Made by a program: the position numbers and the translations under genes
Part shown: positions 51,059 to 63,939 of the stretch, one piece after another
Position numbering within the stretch: position 1 is the stretch's first letter
How the letters are laid out: every line of letters starts with the position of its first letter
Assembly: GCA_034509425.1 (NCBI GenBank)
Contig: JAVTVJ010000049.1
Coordinates: forward strand, 3,226,809-3,290,808
DNA length: 64,000 nt
Source: Eopsaltria australis
Taxonomy: Eukaryota; Chordata; Aves; Passeriformes; Petroicidae
Direction of reading: 5' to 3'
Notes under the pieces: model-generated
What the model was told of the DNA's origin: nothing
The model's database searches: none
What the model saw: only the letters and a program-made list of their open reading frames with translations

Positions 51059-54000
51059 AAAAACAAATTTAAAACTACCCCAAAGTCAACTTTTAATTGG
51101 GAGAAAAGTAGCCATACTTTGTTTTACTCAGGAAGTTATTCCAGAATTCACCTAAACTGGACCCTAATTTTTCTGGTTATGTCATAAAGCATTATAAATC
51201 TTATGCTACAAATCAAAGCAACGAATAGTAATTTTCCCCTAGACATATCCTGAAGACAGAAATCTCATCCCCTCCTGGTAGAGGTCCCTGTCTATAGATA
51301 ACCCACATAAAACATACCTTGCCACCCCTAAAGCAGCAGCGCATCTTCCTCTTCAGAGGGGCAGGAGAGCTGCTACACATCGGGAGAAAATAAGGAGGTG
51401 TTTTTGAGGGAAAGGACTATGATTTCCCAACTGACAAAAAAGCATTTCAGTTTTCTATTAAAGCAATAATTAAAGAATAACGTGAAACTCCTCTGGTATT
51501 ATATCAGTATTTTCTAGCAGTATATATGAATAAGTTCAGGAGTTTGCAGTTGGGAAGGTAAATGGGCATCTTCCATTCACATCAACATCAGCCTTAAACT
51601 TCTTCTTTTGCAATCCCAAACACAGATAACTTTCTTCAAAGCCCTACCCTTTCCCCAGATCTGGTGGAATCATTCTGCTAAATAATGGAGGAAAATCACT
51701 TATTTCATTTTGCTTTGAATGACTTTATGCTTCCCATTGTCCAATGTTGTGAAAAACACATGCAAAACATGTCCAGGTATTCAAAGTGCAACATCAAGAT
51801 TTTGGGAAACTGTACCTTGATAAAGTTACCTGGGAGGCAGAGGCAAAAAAATAAAAAATGTAAGTCAGACAATTGTGTTACAAACAGGATATCCAAACTA
51901 CTCCAAAACCAAGGTTGCTGCAAATTAACAATACTGCAGACTTGGATATACAGCGTTAGATGCATACGAAAATGAAGTCTGTCTGAATGCCAAGACACAA
52001 CAGAAATGTTGCAAGCAAAGATTAGTCATATGTTTGACAACTCTGTATTTCAAACAGTGCTCTTCACAGAAAATTACAGCAGGCCTTGGCACAAGTGTTC
52101 AGAAAGCTAGGAAGTGCAAAGGGAGTCATTGAAATGTTTCCCAACAGACAAAAGAACAAATAAGAAAATGTTTTCCTTGCAGAAAATCCTACAATATATT
52201 AAGCATAAAGAAAAAAAATAATTTCCACACAGGAAAAACATTTTGATAGGTTTACTGATCAAAAGATGTATGGTTTCATAACTAAAGGCACCAAACAACT
52301 TTTAATAAATAAAATAACTCAATTCTGAGGAACAAACACAGAAGAAAGTGGAATAAAGCCTAATAATACCAGTGAAAAGCGAATAAAATGCCAGGGAAAG
52401 GAAATAACCATGTGAGGAAACAAGCTTGGACTCTGTCACTTTACAGACTGCAAGGTAGAGACTGAAGACAGAAGGGAAAGAAAAATATAAAGTGCAATAG
52501 TCTTCACTTCTGAAAGCATGGAAGAAAAGAAATAAGTAGAGAACAAAGAAGAGAGGGGGGAAAAAACTAACTAGACCTAGCAAGCTTCTTTGCAGGTTTT
52601 CTTTGCCATGAGGTTGTGGGGTTTTTTCTGTCCTCTCCCAATTTAGGTGTATGAAGAAAAGATAGTGGCAATAAAGGGAAAAAAAACTAAAGATTGTGAG
52701 AAGCTTCCAGAAAACAAAGTTTACACCTGATTTACAAGATTCTGGAAAAGTTGCTAGTTTTTTGAGTCAAAAATTAAGTATAATTTTGTACATGCATTAA
52801 CAAAAATACACAGTATCGTTATTTGTTATGTGCATTTTTGCTAAATTCTGAATTCTCAGATTCAGCAGTCATTTAGCAAACAGATGGACCAAAAAGAGAT
52901 ATACTCAATAATTTAGGAAGCATATACAAGGGAGGCATGAAAGTTTCTGATCACTTACCAAGCATTTCAAACATGATTACAGTATTCACTGACCAACCAT
53001 TCAAAAACAAATTATATCTAAAACGAATGGCATACGTATACAGCAACTTAATACTATTGCTACAATGTGATAATTTGTAGCTTTAGGAAGACATTTCTAG
53101 CTTAAAAATGAGGTGGAGACAAAAAAGTTCTCAATCTTTCAATGAAGTGTCATGGCAATCAACAGCCTTAACAGCAGATGTTCCTCAAGCTTGTGCTCAA
53201 GTGGGGTGACGTCAAAGCCGACGTGTGCTCTTGCCACCCATTTGTTCCGTGACAGCAATGAAAGAACTCATCAGTCCAATTATGACTTAGCGTTGAGATT
53301 CTAAACTATTTGTAAGGAAAGCAAAACATCCCCAGGGACAGTAAACCTTACATATTACAGCTGTGTAACTCAAAATTAAAATGAGCATTTCATCTCAGAC
53401 TGCAAAATACCCACAAGTTAACTAAAAATAGCAAAACTGTATTCAACAGATTCCCATTAAGGTCTACAACAGCAAGTAATGAAAGATTGAGATATTTATG
53501 GATAAAATTGTGGCTGAAAATCTTTCCACCACTTCCCACTTAGTTAAGCTTCTCCTACAAAAATCTTGTAGACTCTATTAGATGTCTACCAGTATCAATT
53601 CTGCTCAAGAATTCCACTCATTATGTAGCACATATGCTAACCAAGTCTTTGCAGAATTTTCAGCTATATATTAGAAATAGAAGTCAAATGAGCATCAAAA
53701 TTATCTTGATTTAGGAAAATGCCCATCGATTTTAAACCACCTCTGTGCTTTTATTCAGCTTTGGTACTTCTGAAAAAAATCTCTCTCTTGGTGCCTTGAG
53801 TAAGGATCTCCAGGGGGCTGAGAGAAGAGCAAATCCACTGAAAACTCTGTTTGAACCACTAAGAGAAAGAACTACTCTCTGCTTTAGCAACTATAATTAC
53901 AAAAAGGGAATGAGGTGAATAAACACAAACTATAAATGACAAAGTGTTGAAATTTACAGTAACCAATTCTCTGAATAAAGAAATATCACCTCTCTACTGA

Positions 54001-54900
54001 TTGAATTTTTTATTATACTTGTTATTTCAAAGACCATCTAAGTGATTAAATACATCCAATACTACTGCAAAATGTTCCATAAGTGACACAGAACTTATAG
54101 AAGGAAAAATACTTATGCACAGTTTAATAAAAGCACTGTAGAAATTTCAAACATTTTCTGTGTACTGCTATATAAAGGTAAGCAAAAAAAAAAAAATTTA
54201 AAAAGCATGCAAAACAAAAAGTAGCACTTAAAAGAGCATACCCAAAGCCGAGTTGATTTTGCCAGTGAATAGATCAAAATTGATGTAACATGTAGGAAAT
54301 GAAATCTCACAAGTATTTTACTGTAACCATCTTATCTCATTCTATTGTTTTATCTTATCTGGAATCAGCAAAACAAGTGTTATCTCTGGTTATATTATCC
54401 AGGTATAAATTGAATCTATTCAGGTAAAGCCTGAAATGCTTGTACCTCTGTGAAAGTTGGACAAAATAAATAAAAGAATGCAATGGAATTATTCTAAACA
54501 CAGAGACTTGCCAATGCTCAGGTAACAAATGAGAAATACATCCAAAAATCTAAAGTATTTCTTTGTCCCAGGGAAATGTAACATTGCTGTCAGGTTTTTG
54601 TAGTCCCCATTTTTCCTCCTACTATATATAATGTCCATATTACTATTATTCAGCCCTTTTCGCTATCCTTCAATATCTACCAAAAGAGTAAGTACTGAGA
54701 ACTTAGCAATTTTAACCATATGATTACAAATGAAACCCAAGTGACATTTAAAACTTTAAGTCACCATTTGCTTTGTAACAGGCTGCATTCTAGCAGCAAC
54801 ACAAATTACAGTCTGCAGGTCTCAACCATTAACTTCCCCATGGTTTCTTCAACTTATTGACCCTAAGAGAACAAGATGAGCAGTATCCTTAAAACAATCT
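51059..54900. other. Unassigned AT-rich non-coding DNA
   Basis: No mobile element or exon was recognised. An isolated palindromic CRE motif lies at 53207-53214 within a short CpG-bearing patch (53205-53250). Confidence 0.5.
53207..53214. promoter_or_regulatory. CRE-consensus palindrome TGACGTCA
   Basis: An exact CREB/ATF octamer is followed within 20 bp by further CpG-containing words (GCCGACGTG). CpG is scarce in the surrounding kilobases, so retention of an intact CpG-centred palindrome is notable. An octamer match alone does not show function. Confidence 0.3.
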
Positions 54901-55174
54901 CCTCTCTGGTGAGCAGTGACAGGACAAAAAGAAATGGATTGAGGCAGCATCAGGGTCAATTCAGACTGGACATTGGAAAGGTTCTTCACTGAGACGGTGA
55001 TCACTGGAACTGGGCTTTTCCAGGGCACCAAGCCTGCCAGAGTTCAAGAAGCATATGAACAATGTCATAGTCACATGGTTTAGTTTTAGACAGTCCTCTG
55101 AGGACCTGGGAGTTGAACGTGATGATCCTTATGAGTCCCTTCCAATTTGAGATATTCTATGATTCCATGATTCT
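54901..55174 (+). mobile_element. CR1 LINE 3' end, first of two abutting copies
   Basis: A 5'-truncated CR1. CAGTGACAGGACAAAAAGAA and CAATTCAGACTGGACATTGG give the ORF2 tail, then AACTGGGCTTTTCCAGGGC and GGAGTTGAACGTGATGATCC. It ends in the full terminal signature GAGATATTCTATGATTCCAT followed by GATTCT. The end at 55174 is sharp. The next base begins another CR1 copy in the same orientation with no spacer. Confidence 0.95.
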
Positions 55175-56010
55175 CTATTTAACACGTTCACAATGGCCTG
55201 GATGATGGGATGAACACAGCTCATCAAGCTCACTGGTGATTGAGGATAGTGGTTCACACACTAGGGTAAATGGCTGTGCTTCCAGTCACAACTGACTGGA
55301 GAAATGGGCTGCCAAATCTCAAGAAAAAACAGCAAAAAACAATGCAAAATACTGTAGCTGTGACAGAAATGCCCCACACTCTCCAGTATGAGACCTAACA
55401 GAGCAGAAATCAGCTATGCACAAGAGGACATGCAGGGTCTGATGGACAATCTGAATGTAAGTCAAAAAACTGAATGCTAAGGGCACTCTAGACTGCACTC
55501 ACTACAGCAGAACCAGCAAGTAAAGGGAAAGTATTATTCTAATCCACACCTGCCAGACTACATCTATGAGTACTGTATTTCATTTCATGCTCCCTGGTAT
55601 ATGACATATTGGTACACATGGAAAGCCAACAAGATGGTTTGAGGCTGTACAAAGAGAAGCTGAGAGAATTGTGTCTGCTCAGCCTCAACAGGAGAAGGCT
55701 AAGGGGAGATCATAGCACTATACTCAACGATTTAAAAACAGAGACAGACTTTCTGGAAAATACAGCAAAAAGGAAAGAGGCAATGAATGTAAACTGAAGC
55801 AAAGGAAATTCACAATACATAAAAGGGAAAAAAAACATTCATAGTAAAGATGATCAAAAACCAAAAAAGGTTGCCCAGAAAGACTGAGGAATAGTCACTC
55901 CTGAAAATATCCAGAACAAGTGGACAAGGCCCAGAGCAGCCCACATACCTTCAAAGCCATCCCTATTCCACGCAGGAAGCAAGACACAGCAATTCCAGAT
56001 GATCCAGAAA
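55175..56010 (+). pseudogene. CR1 LINE, second abutting copy, degraded ORF2 half
   Basis: Starts abruptly with CTATTTAACACGTTCACAAT followed by GGCCTGGATGATGGG, equivalent to the CR1 reverse-transcriptase region just before the catalytic box. The box is decayed here (CTCACTGGTGATTGA). Continues with GACTGGAGAAATGGGCTGCC. After an internal rearrangement come GAGTACTGTATTTCATTTCA, AAGAGAAGCTGAGAGAATTG, CTCAGCCTCAACAGGAGAAG, GGTTGCCCAGAAAGACTG and a final CCAGATGATCCAGAAA. It is older than the copy to its left and carries many indels. The 3' end is incomplete, because an LTR follows within about 20 bp. Confidence 0.88.
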
Positions 56011-56252
56011 CGGTATTGAATAAGGGATGGTATTGGGTCTGGCTGGGATGGAAATAATCTTTTTCAGGGCAGCCCTTATGGTGTTCTGGTTTTTATTCGT
56101 GGCTGAAATGGTGTTGATAACACTCTAGTGTTCTACCTACTGCTGAACTGTGCCAGCACAGTCAGTCAGCTAAGGGTAAGCCAGAGGCTGAGAGAGGACA
56201 CAAGCAGGACAACTGTCACACACAGACTGTACCATAGGAAGTCATGCTTAGA

Positions 56253-56258
56253 TATAAA
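56253..56258 (+). promoter_or_regulatory. TATA box of the second ERVL-type LTR
   Basis: TATAAA within GATATAAAAG, at the position expected for the U3 core promoter, about 225 bp from the left edge. Confidence 0.45.
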
Positions 56259-56420
56259 AGCTCAGGGGAAGGAGGAAAAAGGGGGAACAATCATAGTTAT
56301 GGCACTCATGATGCATGCAGAAACCCTGCTTCCCAGGAAGCAGCTGGACACCTGCTTGACTACACGAATCAATTAATTTTATTTTTTGCTTTTCTTAAGC
56401 ATCACGCTTCTGCTTTTCCT

Positions 56421-56426
56421 ATTAAA
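56421..56426 (+). promoter_or_regulatory. LTR polyadenylation signal variant ATTAAA
   Basis: The common AATAAA variant, located in the family-typical CTATTAAACTGTC context. It sets the orientation as plus strand. The equivalent site of the 12.7-kb LTR appears mutated. Confidence 0.45.
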
Positions 56427-58351
56427 CTGTCATTATCTCAATGCATCCTTCTATTTTCTCCCACAGGAGATGGGAGTGAGCAGGATGCTGGAGTGGAGTT
56501 TGGCTGTTGGATGCCCTTCAACTTGAATGATTCTATATTTCTTCGTATGTGTTTCTCACATATACTGTAGGTGTCAAAATGCACTTCATAATGCTCCAAG
56601 AAAGAAGTTGTTAGAATTTTGGACTGTCCCAAATTTTCTCAAGATTTGTTTGGGTTCTTTGGGTTTTTTTATGTGAAAAAAATGACAAATTCAGTATTGG
56701 CTAATATCCCAGAAGAGCCACAGATCAACTGCTACAAGTCAAGAATCCATACATTTATCTTCCTGTCTCTCCCATCAATATTCACTCAAAAGTGAAAGGA
56801 GAGAGAAACAGCCCTTAGGAAGATGGAGCAAAACTGAGAAGAATGATTAGATGACACACCATACTCCAAGTTTCTACGTGGGTATGTGTGAATTCTGGCA
56901 TATCTAAAAAATTTAAAGCATTTTTACTGTTGTGGGAGTTCACAGAAGATAGCTGAGCAACTGTTGTAATATAAAAACTGAAATAAAAAAAGTTGTCAGA
57001 TGCACTGGATTTGCTCTCCTCTCAAGGAAGAAAAAAACCCTCAAGGCAAGTAATTGAAGAATAAGCCACTAAGATAAATCACAAGGTTTGATGGTTTAGA
57101 TTTGGGGATTTTTTTTTGTTTAGATTGGGAGAATTAGGGTGACTCTTTTCCCCTATTATTTATTTATAGCCAACCACCTATTTTATCTTGTGCAGGGGTG
57201 AAAACAAGGGTGTGCAGTGTCTCATTGGTTCTGAAAAGCCTAATGAGCTGCTACAAATGCCTCAGACAGTTTTCTCAGACCTAGAATAGGATGTGTGAGA
57301 ACTGAAAAAAAACTTTAACAAGCATGTTTATTTTACAAAGTTTGACAGATATGCTGTATTCACATTTGTGAGCTGCAGAAGGTTTGAAAGTATAGGCAGC
57401 AATGGACAACACAGGTACGTTTATTTAATTTAAAACATTCTCCAAACAAGCTTTTGGGAGCTCTTGGACTATAAAACTTCTTTCCAACACATCACCATAT
57501 GCTATCAACATCATGATCCAATTTTACAGCAGGAAAATGCTGCTTATCCATACCTGACAGCCTTGCTCATAGGCATCTGCAGAAAATCAAATGCTTGCAG
57601 ATTTACACTGCCACATCTGGCTTTTAAGACAAATACCAAATACAAATTCAGAAAAAGAAATTTACCTGCATCAATAAAGTGGGCTCTTTTTTCATTATTG
57701 TTGTTGATATCACTACTATTAGATTTGCTCCTCTGGACAAAATACTCGACAAAACCAACCTAAGCTTTGTCTGTTTGATATAGAAAAATGAAACATGAAT
57801 TAAGAATCCTAAATTCCATTAATGATGACATGTACCAGGACCCACTTAACAGATGCCAAGGTATGTTAGTCAGAGTGAATGTGACAGATGAGTTATATTA
57901 CAATGAATTACATATGGTATTCAGCTTTTCATATTAAAAAGTGAACTGTGACACCATCAGATTATTTTTATAGAGGGCAGTGGGAGGAGGTTATATTCCT
58001 GATAAAGAAATCTAAAATAAGCAAAGTAAGAATGGGTCACCTTAGGAACTAACATGTTTAAAGAGAAATATAATGCATGAAAAGAAAATTACTGTGCTCT
58101 AGATACTACTACTAGATACTAGCGTGCTCTAGATTGTGAAATCAATCCATGTTCACCCTTACTTTAGCATTTTGATCTGGTTTTTTTTGAGTTTATGCAT
58201 TGATATAAACTGTAAATGTAATGCAACAGCTCCCTCCTAATTTTGAATTTGTCATAATAATAAAGGGCAAAACTTTTAATAAGCTCTTAAGGTTTTATTT
58301 AATTTGTTATGAGGAGTTTTACTTGGTTGGTTGTGCTCTGTTTGAAGAGTA

Positions 58352-58392
58352 GGGATTGTGGGGGTTTTTGGGTCGTTTGGTTGTTGTTTGGG
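58352..58392 (+). other. Putative G-quadruplex motif
   Basis: Four G-runs of at least three (58352-58354, 58360-58364, 58370-58372, 58390-58392) lie on the plus strand, with loops of 5, 5 and 17 nt. The long third loop weakens it. The surrounding 100 bp is almost free of C. Confidence 0.5.
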
Positions 58393-58424
58393 TTTTTCTG
58401 GTTGATTTTTGACTTAGCAAGACC

Positions 58425-58458
58425 AGGAAAAGGAAGAAGAGGAAAAGAAAAAGAGGAA
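58425..58458 (+). repeat. Uninterrupted purine run (34 nt)
   Basis: A and G only, of the form AGGAAAAGGAAGAAGAGGAA. It lies 33 bp after the putative G-quadruplex, making a 150-bp zone of strong strand asymmetry. Confidence 0.8.
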
Positions 58459-59016
58459 CTGAAATCTAGTGAACCAACAGGCGAGAGCCTGTACATCACT
58501 TGTCACAGTGAAATGGCAAATCCTGTGCCTATAAAAGAGTTGTGACTCAGTAAGAGACACATAAGTAGAGATGGATGCAAGAGTAAGCAGTAGCCTGTGC
58601 TGGACAGTTTTAGTGATGTGACCTTGTTCTCCTACATGGTTCAGAACTTGAGTTCACTCACGCTTTTTGTCAAGTCTTTCAAAATGGCTCAAATTTGCTG
58701 CCTTACTTAAAAATTAGAAAAAACCAAACCCAAACCCTACCACATCTGTCCCAGCAATAAATCGTTTTTGAAAAACACTATTATAGACTTTATTTCATTA
58801 GTAGTTAGTTCTAGCAATGCTCATAGGGATCAAATTAAATTCTCGACTAATATGTGACTTGAGCCACTCCAAATCCTAAACTCCTTCAGCAATTAGTGAG
58901 ATTTGGTTAAACAATAGGGAAGTCTATAAATGAATATCACAGATGAGCAGACATTCTCTGCCATTTCCACTATCCAGATGTGCTTAAGTACTACACAAAC
59001 GACTTTAAGAGAGAAG

Positions 59017-59035
59017 AAAAAAAAAAAAAAAAAAA
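59017..59035 (+). repeat. A19 homopolymer
   Basis: Nineteen consecutive A residues followed by GCTTTTTT. No retrocopy or SINE body was recognised upstream. Confidence 0.85.
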
Positions 59036-60980
59036 GCTTTTTTCCTAAAAAAAAGGATGCCCTTTTCCTTTAATTTTTACTTCTTCAGACCTTCCAATTT
59101 CACCTTTCTGTTTTGTGACAATACTCCATTAAGGCTGAAGAGGTCTTCCTTCCTAGACTGACCTTCCTAGCTGTACAAAGACCAAAATATACCAACCATT
59201 TGTTGATGAAGGGCTGTAATTTCTGCATAAAAGAGTCAGATATAATAACAGTCTAGAGATTCACTACCTTTTCTCTCATTAATGAGCAAACTCGCAGAAA
59301 GACAAAACCACAGAAAAGCAAGATAATGCAATAGGGATTTCACTTATTCAGGCAGCTACACAGGGTCATTTTCCATGAAAAATTTCAGGAATCAAAACTC
59401 ATTCTTAACATCAGATTAAGTACGTATTAAAAGTCATGCTCTCTTCTCTTTTTCTATCATCCCGTTTAAAAAATAATGGGAAATAGGACAGAAAGAAGAA
59501 AAGAAATTAAAACAAAATATTTCCAACTTTCACCTTGTCTTGCCTTCTTTCCTGCTTCTCTTAGGAGACTCCCTGCAGCCATCATGAAGATTTTTCCAAA
59601 CATACTTTTTTTTCTTTGGGACTGAGCAAGCCATCACCAGATGACTTAGAACAGACTCACTACTTGGAAGGATTCACTGGGAGACACAGAACATTCCTAA
59701 GCAAAGAGTTTTGATGTTTTTAGAGGGTGAGCCTGTTTTAACCCTCAAAATAGTTTTCATGTCAAATCTGGGAATAAGGATGGGGGTGAATGAATGTCCT
59801 GACCCCGATATGTTGATCTAGGCCAGCAGCAGGACAGTGGAGAGCTTCCTTATTTTAAGTTAGCCTAGAAATATTTCTACTTGCACCTTTTCCTTGTTGC
59901 AAGAGAAGACAATGCCATCTTTGTTTAGTTCCACTGAAGTAAAGTTTTTCTGACTTCAAACATTTACACATGAAGTATTTAGAAATGAAACTGAAGTGTG
60001 GAACTTGACTGTCTCTTTTTCACCTTCAGAGAAGAGCTCTTCCATTGTGTTGTGCCTCTTTTACTGGTATTTTAATTAACTGGTTGGGCTGAATTAAATA
60101 TGGAGGTTTATGTGTCAAAATATATGGGGGATCTAGGACAAAAACATACATATATGACAGTAGGGACACAAGATGGTAAGAGTTTTCATGATGGGAGAAC
60201 CTCATATCCCACTATGCAGCCGAAAGTGGATATGAGGTTTTCCCTTCTAACTGGAAATCGCATGTCAAGAGCTGCCTCCATGACAAAACAAAAATCACAG
60301 AAAAATCAGGCATCCTCATTGTCAAGCATTTATGAGCATCATTACAGGATGATTTTTAAGACAGCAACTGAATGATGGAGGGGAGGTACTTCTATTTGCA
60401 TGAGATCCTTCAAGAATAAGGAAGGAAAGGTACTACAGCACTTTGGGAAATAATTAGAACAGGATTAGGACAGGTCTTACTGTATCCTTTACAGGTGGCC
60501 GTAATAAAGTCATAATCAAGGTTTCTGTACTAATTTTAAATTACTGTAGAAAAAATCAAGATTGCCCAATCTCCTACAAGCATTCAACCTGCTTCTCTGG
60601 AAGTAAGGAATTTGACACCACTGGAAAAACAAACCAGATTATTTATTCATTGAGCCCTCCATAGTCCCAACATAGTGTTTGAAAGCTACAGATTCATTAT
60701 ATTCATGTGAACACTAAGTGACATAAAAGTAACCTTTCGAAAAAGATTATTCACGCTGAAATACAAAGAATCTATCAAAAAGGAGCAAGGAAGCCGATTC
60801 ACATGATAGATTTTAAGAGTAATATAGTAAGCAAATGCCAGTGAACAAAATCACATTGTAGATAGTACTTTCTCATTCATTCATTCAAGTACGTTTCAAC
60901 ATTTACAGAATACAATTATAGAAATTCTCTCACTTTGTATTAGAAATGCAATCACAGATGTAAGAGCATATATACTTTTA

Positions 60981-61006
60981 TGCATGATGCTTTCCTGCAT
61001 CATGCA
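60981..61006. repeat. Perfect 10-bp hairpin
   Basis: TGCATGATGC (60981-60990), a 6-nt loop, and GCATCATGCA (60997-61006). Confidence 0.8.
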
Positions 61007-63939
61007 CCAAAAAAAACCAAACCTGTAGGATCTGAAGACTTACTTTTATTCTTTGTTCCTAAAAGAAGTTTTTTTGCAACCATCAAAGAAATACTATATA
61101 CTTGTAAGTGCAGGACAATAAAATGAGAAAGGGAATATCTGTAGGTTATTTTTTTATCTCGATTGCTACAAATAATACTTCCTTAAACCATCTGTTCCTC
61201 TTTAGGTATAAAAGCTTCTAAAACAGATTAGGATATTAAATAGCCATCCTGCAGAAAAGTTTCCTGTTGCTAAGAAACAGGAAGTAAAATAATATATCCA
61301 AGGTCATCTGTTACTGAATTGATTCAGGCTGATAAAATTTTTGACCCAATTTGACAGATTTCCTATGGAATCAAATACACTGTTTGTTTAGTCTGGACTT
61401 TTTCCAAATTCTGCTTAGAATTTTTATATTTGGATGGTGATGATAAGTAAAAGTAAAATGGTGTTCAGTGAACAGTGACAGAAATGTTGCTCTGGTTAGG
61501 CAAATCAACAGGGATTTGGAGTACTTTGAGAAATCATTCTTGAGGAGTTCAAAAATTCATCACATTTTGAACAACCTTTCATTTCCGGCAGCTTTTTCAT
61601 TATACAGACTTTAGTTCTAGGTTTAAGCCAAAGGTCAACGCTTCTAACACCATTTCTTTCAACAGGCAAATTAAAGACAATGTTTTCACCTGAGGCACCA
61701 CTTCTACAAGCATGAAATAAGGCATTATTCTCTTGCTACTCCCAGATCATTGCTTCAGCTGCACTCCCCTTTAGAAATTAAAAAATCCAAACCATCTCTA
61801 AACAAAATCAAATCCAAATAAAGTATTAATACAGTGAAATTACTGCATGGCCTCCAGTTGTGCAACTTCAAAAAGAGCACACAGAACAAGCCACAGGTTT
61901 GCTATATAAACATGTAGGAAAAGACATCTTAAAAAACACTGAGTACATCTGCAAACCAGTATCATTATCCATGAAGTTTAACCAATTGTGATTTTTTTTT
62001 CCAAAAAGCCATAACAAAACACCATCATTACTTCAAAGGCTTCCAAGAGAACAAGAAAAGGAAAGTCTGGAGGTTTGTTTTAAAAGCATTGCTCTTCCCT
62101 AGCAAAGCTGTAGGGACACATGGAAGCAATCAGGTACTTTTCTGCTTCTCCTTCTACTCTCCCTACAGGTCTGCAGAGCTCTTATCAAGTAGGACACCCA
62201 AGAATTTTCCCCCCCTTCACTCTAGGGAGATAATTACACTACATACAAGGTCCTGGAAAACAACATGGTTCCAGGCACAAAAAGTACTGTGTTACAGTCT
62301 ACTAAACATTAAAAAAAGATACGAACTGAACAACATGTAAATAGCAATCCATCCTACAAACAAGCTAAACAAAACTGCAAGGCAGTTAAGCCTGTCTGTC
62401 CCCTACTCAGTCTTTCCCACTGGTTTGCTGCATACGCTCCAACATACACCAAATATAACATGTTCAAGTACAGAATTACAAATGTTTATCTTGATGCCTA
62501 CATTTCTCAGTCTGAAAAGGCAGCTCCCAAAATTATAGCACCATACCACACAGCTATTCTTCTGGCTCTTGCAAAATACCTTCTACTTACCAAGCTTGTA
62601 CCTGACGTAACTGCCTGAACTCTGTAAAAATAGTTTCCTCTTGCTGCGTTCCATTTGTTCTCTGTATTTTCTACTTGTTATCTCCCCTGAAGGTAACAGC
62701 AGTGATAACACACCTTTCAAGAAAAAAGGGAACCCAACAGTGATAATGCCACACATCGGTGCTGAAATAGGCAAGGATAAAAAAAGGTCAGTCGGCCTCC
62801 TGCACTTCCAAGCTTTCTTAATGACATCAAATAATGCTGGTATCTTTAAGGATCCTGTATACCCATTCAAAAAGGCTTGTACTAAAAATCATTTTCATTT
62901 ATTTACTAATATTAATAATGTTGAAAGATACATGTATATGATAAAAATAAAATTATATTAAAAAGAAACTGTCTAATACACAATACTCAGTAATAAAGTC
63001 TTGTCATTCTATTTCCTCTTTAACCTGTTCTTCATTAATGGTTTAAATTTTAGTATTCTGGTGATACAGAATATTCTTCTAAACTGTAAATTAGTTCAAG
63101 ATGTTTCCTCCTTTGACATCTTCTAATGCTACTAACAGTTCTCATGGTGACAAGGAAACTGAAGGCTGCTCCAGTCTATGACTGGACAGTGGTTCCATTT
63201 CAGCATAAAACTGGTAATAGGGAAATTTACATCAAATCTTATAAAAGGGGAAGACATTAATTTGAAAATATCCCACTCATGCTCATCCTTCCAGAGATTT
63301 CATTCACTCCCAATCTCAAACACACCTACACACAAGTGACACCTGTGTCCAAGTGGTCTCGCCAGGATCACCTGTACATGACAGAAAGGACAAGAGGCAC
63401 CTGATACCAAGTCCTCACTATTGGAGAACTGGGTTTCTTCTATAGGTTTCTTCTCAACTGGCAACAATAAACTACTTCTTGGACAAACCTTCATAGCTTA
63501 TAGGAGCCATTGTGGGCTGGTCCTCCACACCAGAACCTTACTTATCTCAGCCTCCATAAATCTTCAGCCAGGCTGTTTTTCTTCATTTATTGAGCAAGCA
63601 GGAAAAGTCTTATTACACATAATAAGCTTTCAATGACAAATCATCTGCTCTTTCAAACAGCAGGCATCCTGGTCTTAACATAAGCATTTCTCAGTTTTAC
63701 CCTTGACAATGGTGTCCTGGGAGCTGCATTCTTGAAGAGATGTTCTTCATAATCACAGCCCTTTCTTTTACCCCTTCAGCTATTTCTGGTGGTTGAACAC
63801 ACCATTTTCCCCCCATTCATACCAACCCTAATATTTCAATTACAGGTGTGTAGAAAAGGTTAACAAAGTTAAGCCAAGTCATCACAAACAGCCCCAACTG
63901 TCATTCCTAGAAATCACAACAAAGAAGCCAAAAGCTGAA

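Larger units (their letters stand above)
56028..56523 (+). mobile_element. Solo LTR, avian ERVL-type, diverged
   Basis: A second LTR related to the one at 12.7 kb but more diverged. It begins GGTATTGGGTCTGGCTGGGA, passes GGTGTTGATAACACTC, has a TATA motif at 56253-56258 and ends with a U5-like stretch CCTATTAAACTGTCATTATC and TCTCAATGCATCC. The last of these matches the family's hallmark ATTAAACTGTC..ATCTCAA segment. No internal retroviral genes are adjacent. Both ends are approximate, and neither a clean TG/CA pair nor a target duplication was seen. It sits immediately downstream of two CR1 copies. Confidence 0.75.
56524..63939. other. Unassigned AT-rich non-coding DNA
   Basis: More than 7 kb without a recognisable element. 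It includes a G-run cluster and purine run (58352-58458), a small duplication of GTGCTCTAGAT (58095-58105 and 58125-58135), an A19 run (59017-59035) and a 10-bp hairpin (60981-61006). Frames of 90-106 codons (60100-60375, 62641-62961) have no recognisable motif. Confidence 0.48.

Noticed and set aside
58309..58545. ATG frame of 78 codons with a hydrophobic stretch followed by a basic, charged stretch, resembling a single-pass membrane protein
   Set aside because: The hydrophobic part is the translation of the G/T-rich low-complexity zone and the charged part is the purine run. Composition alone explains it.
59017..59035. A19 run as the tail of a retrocopied mRNA or SINE
   Set aside because: No gene-like or SINE-like body was recognised in the preceding several hundred bases. 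CR1 elements do not end in poly(A).
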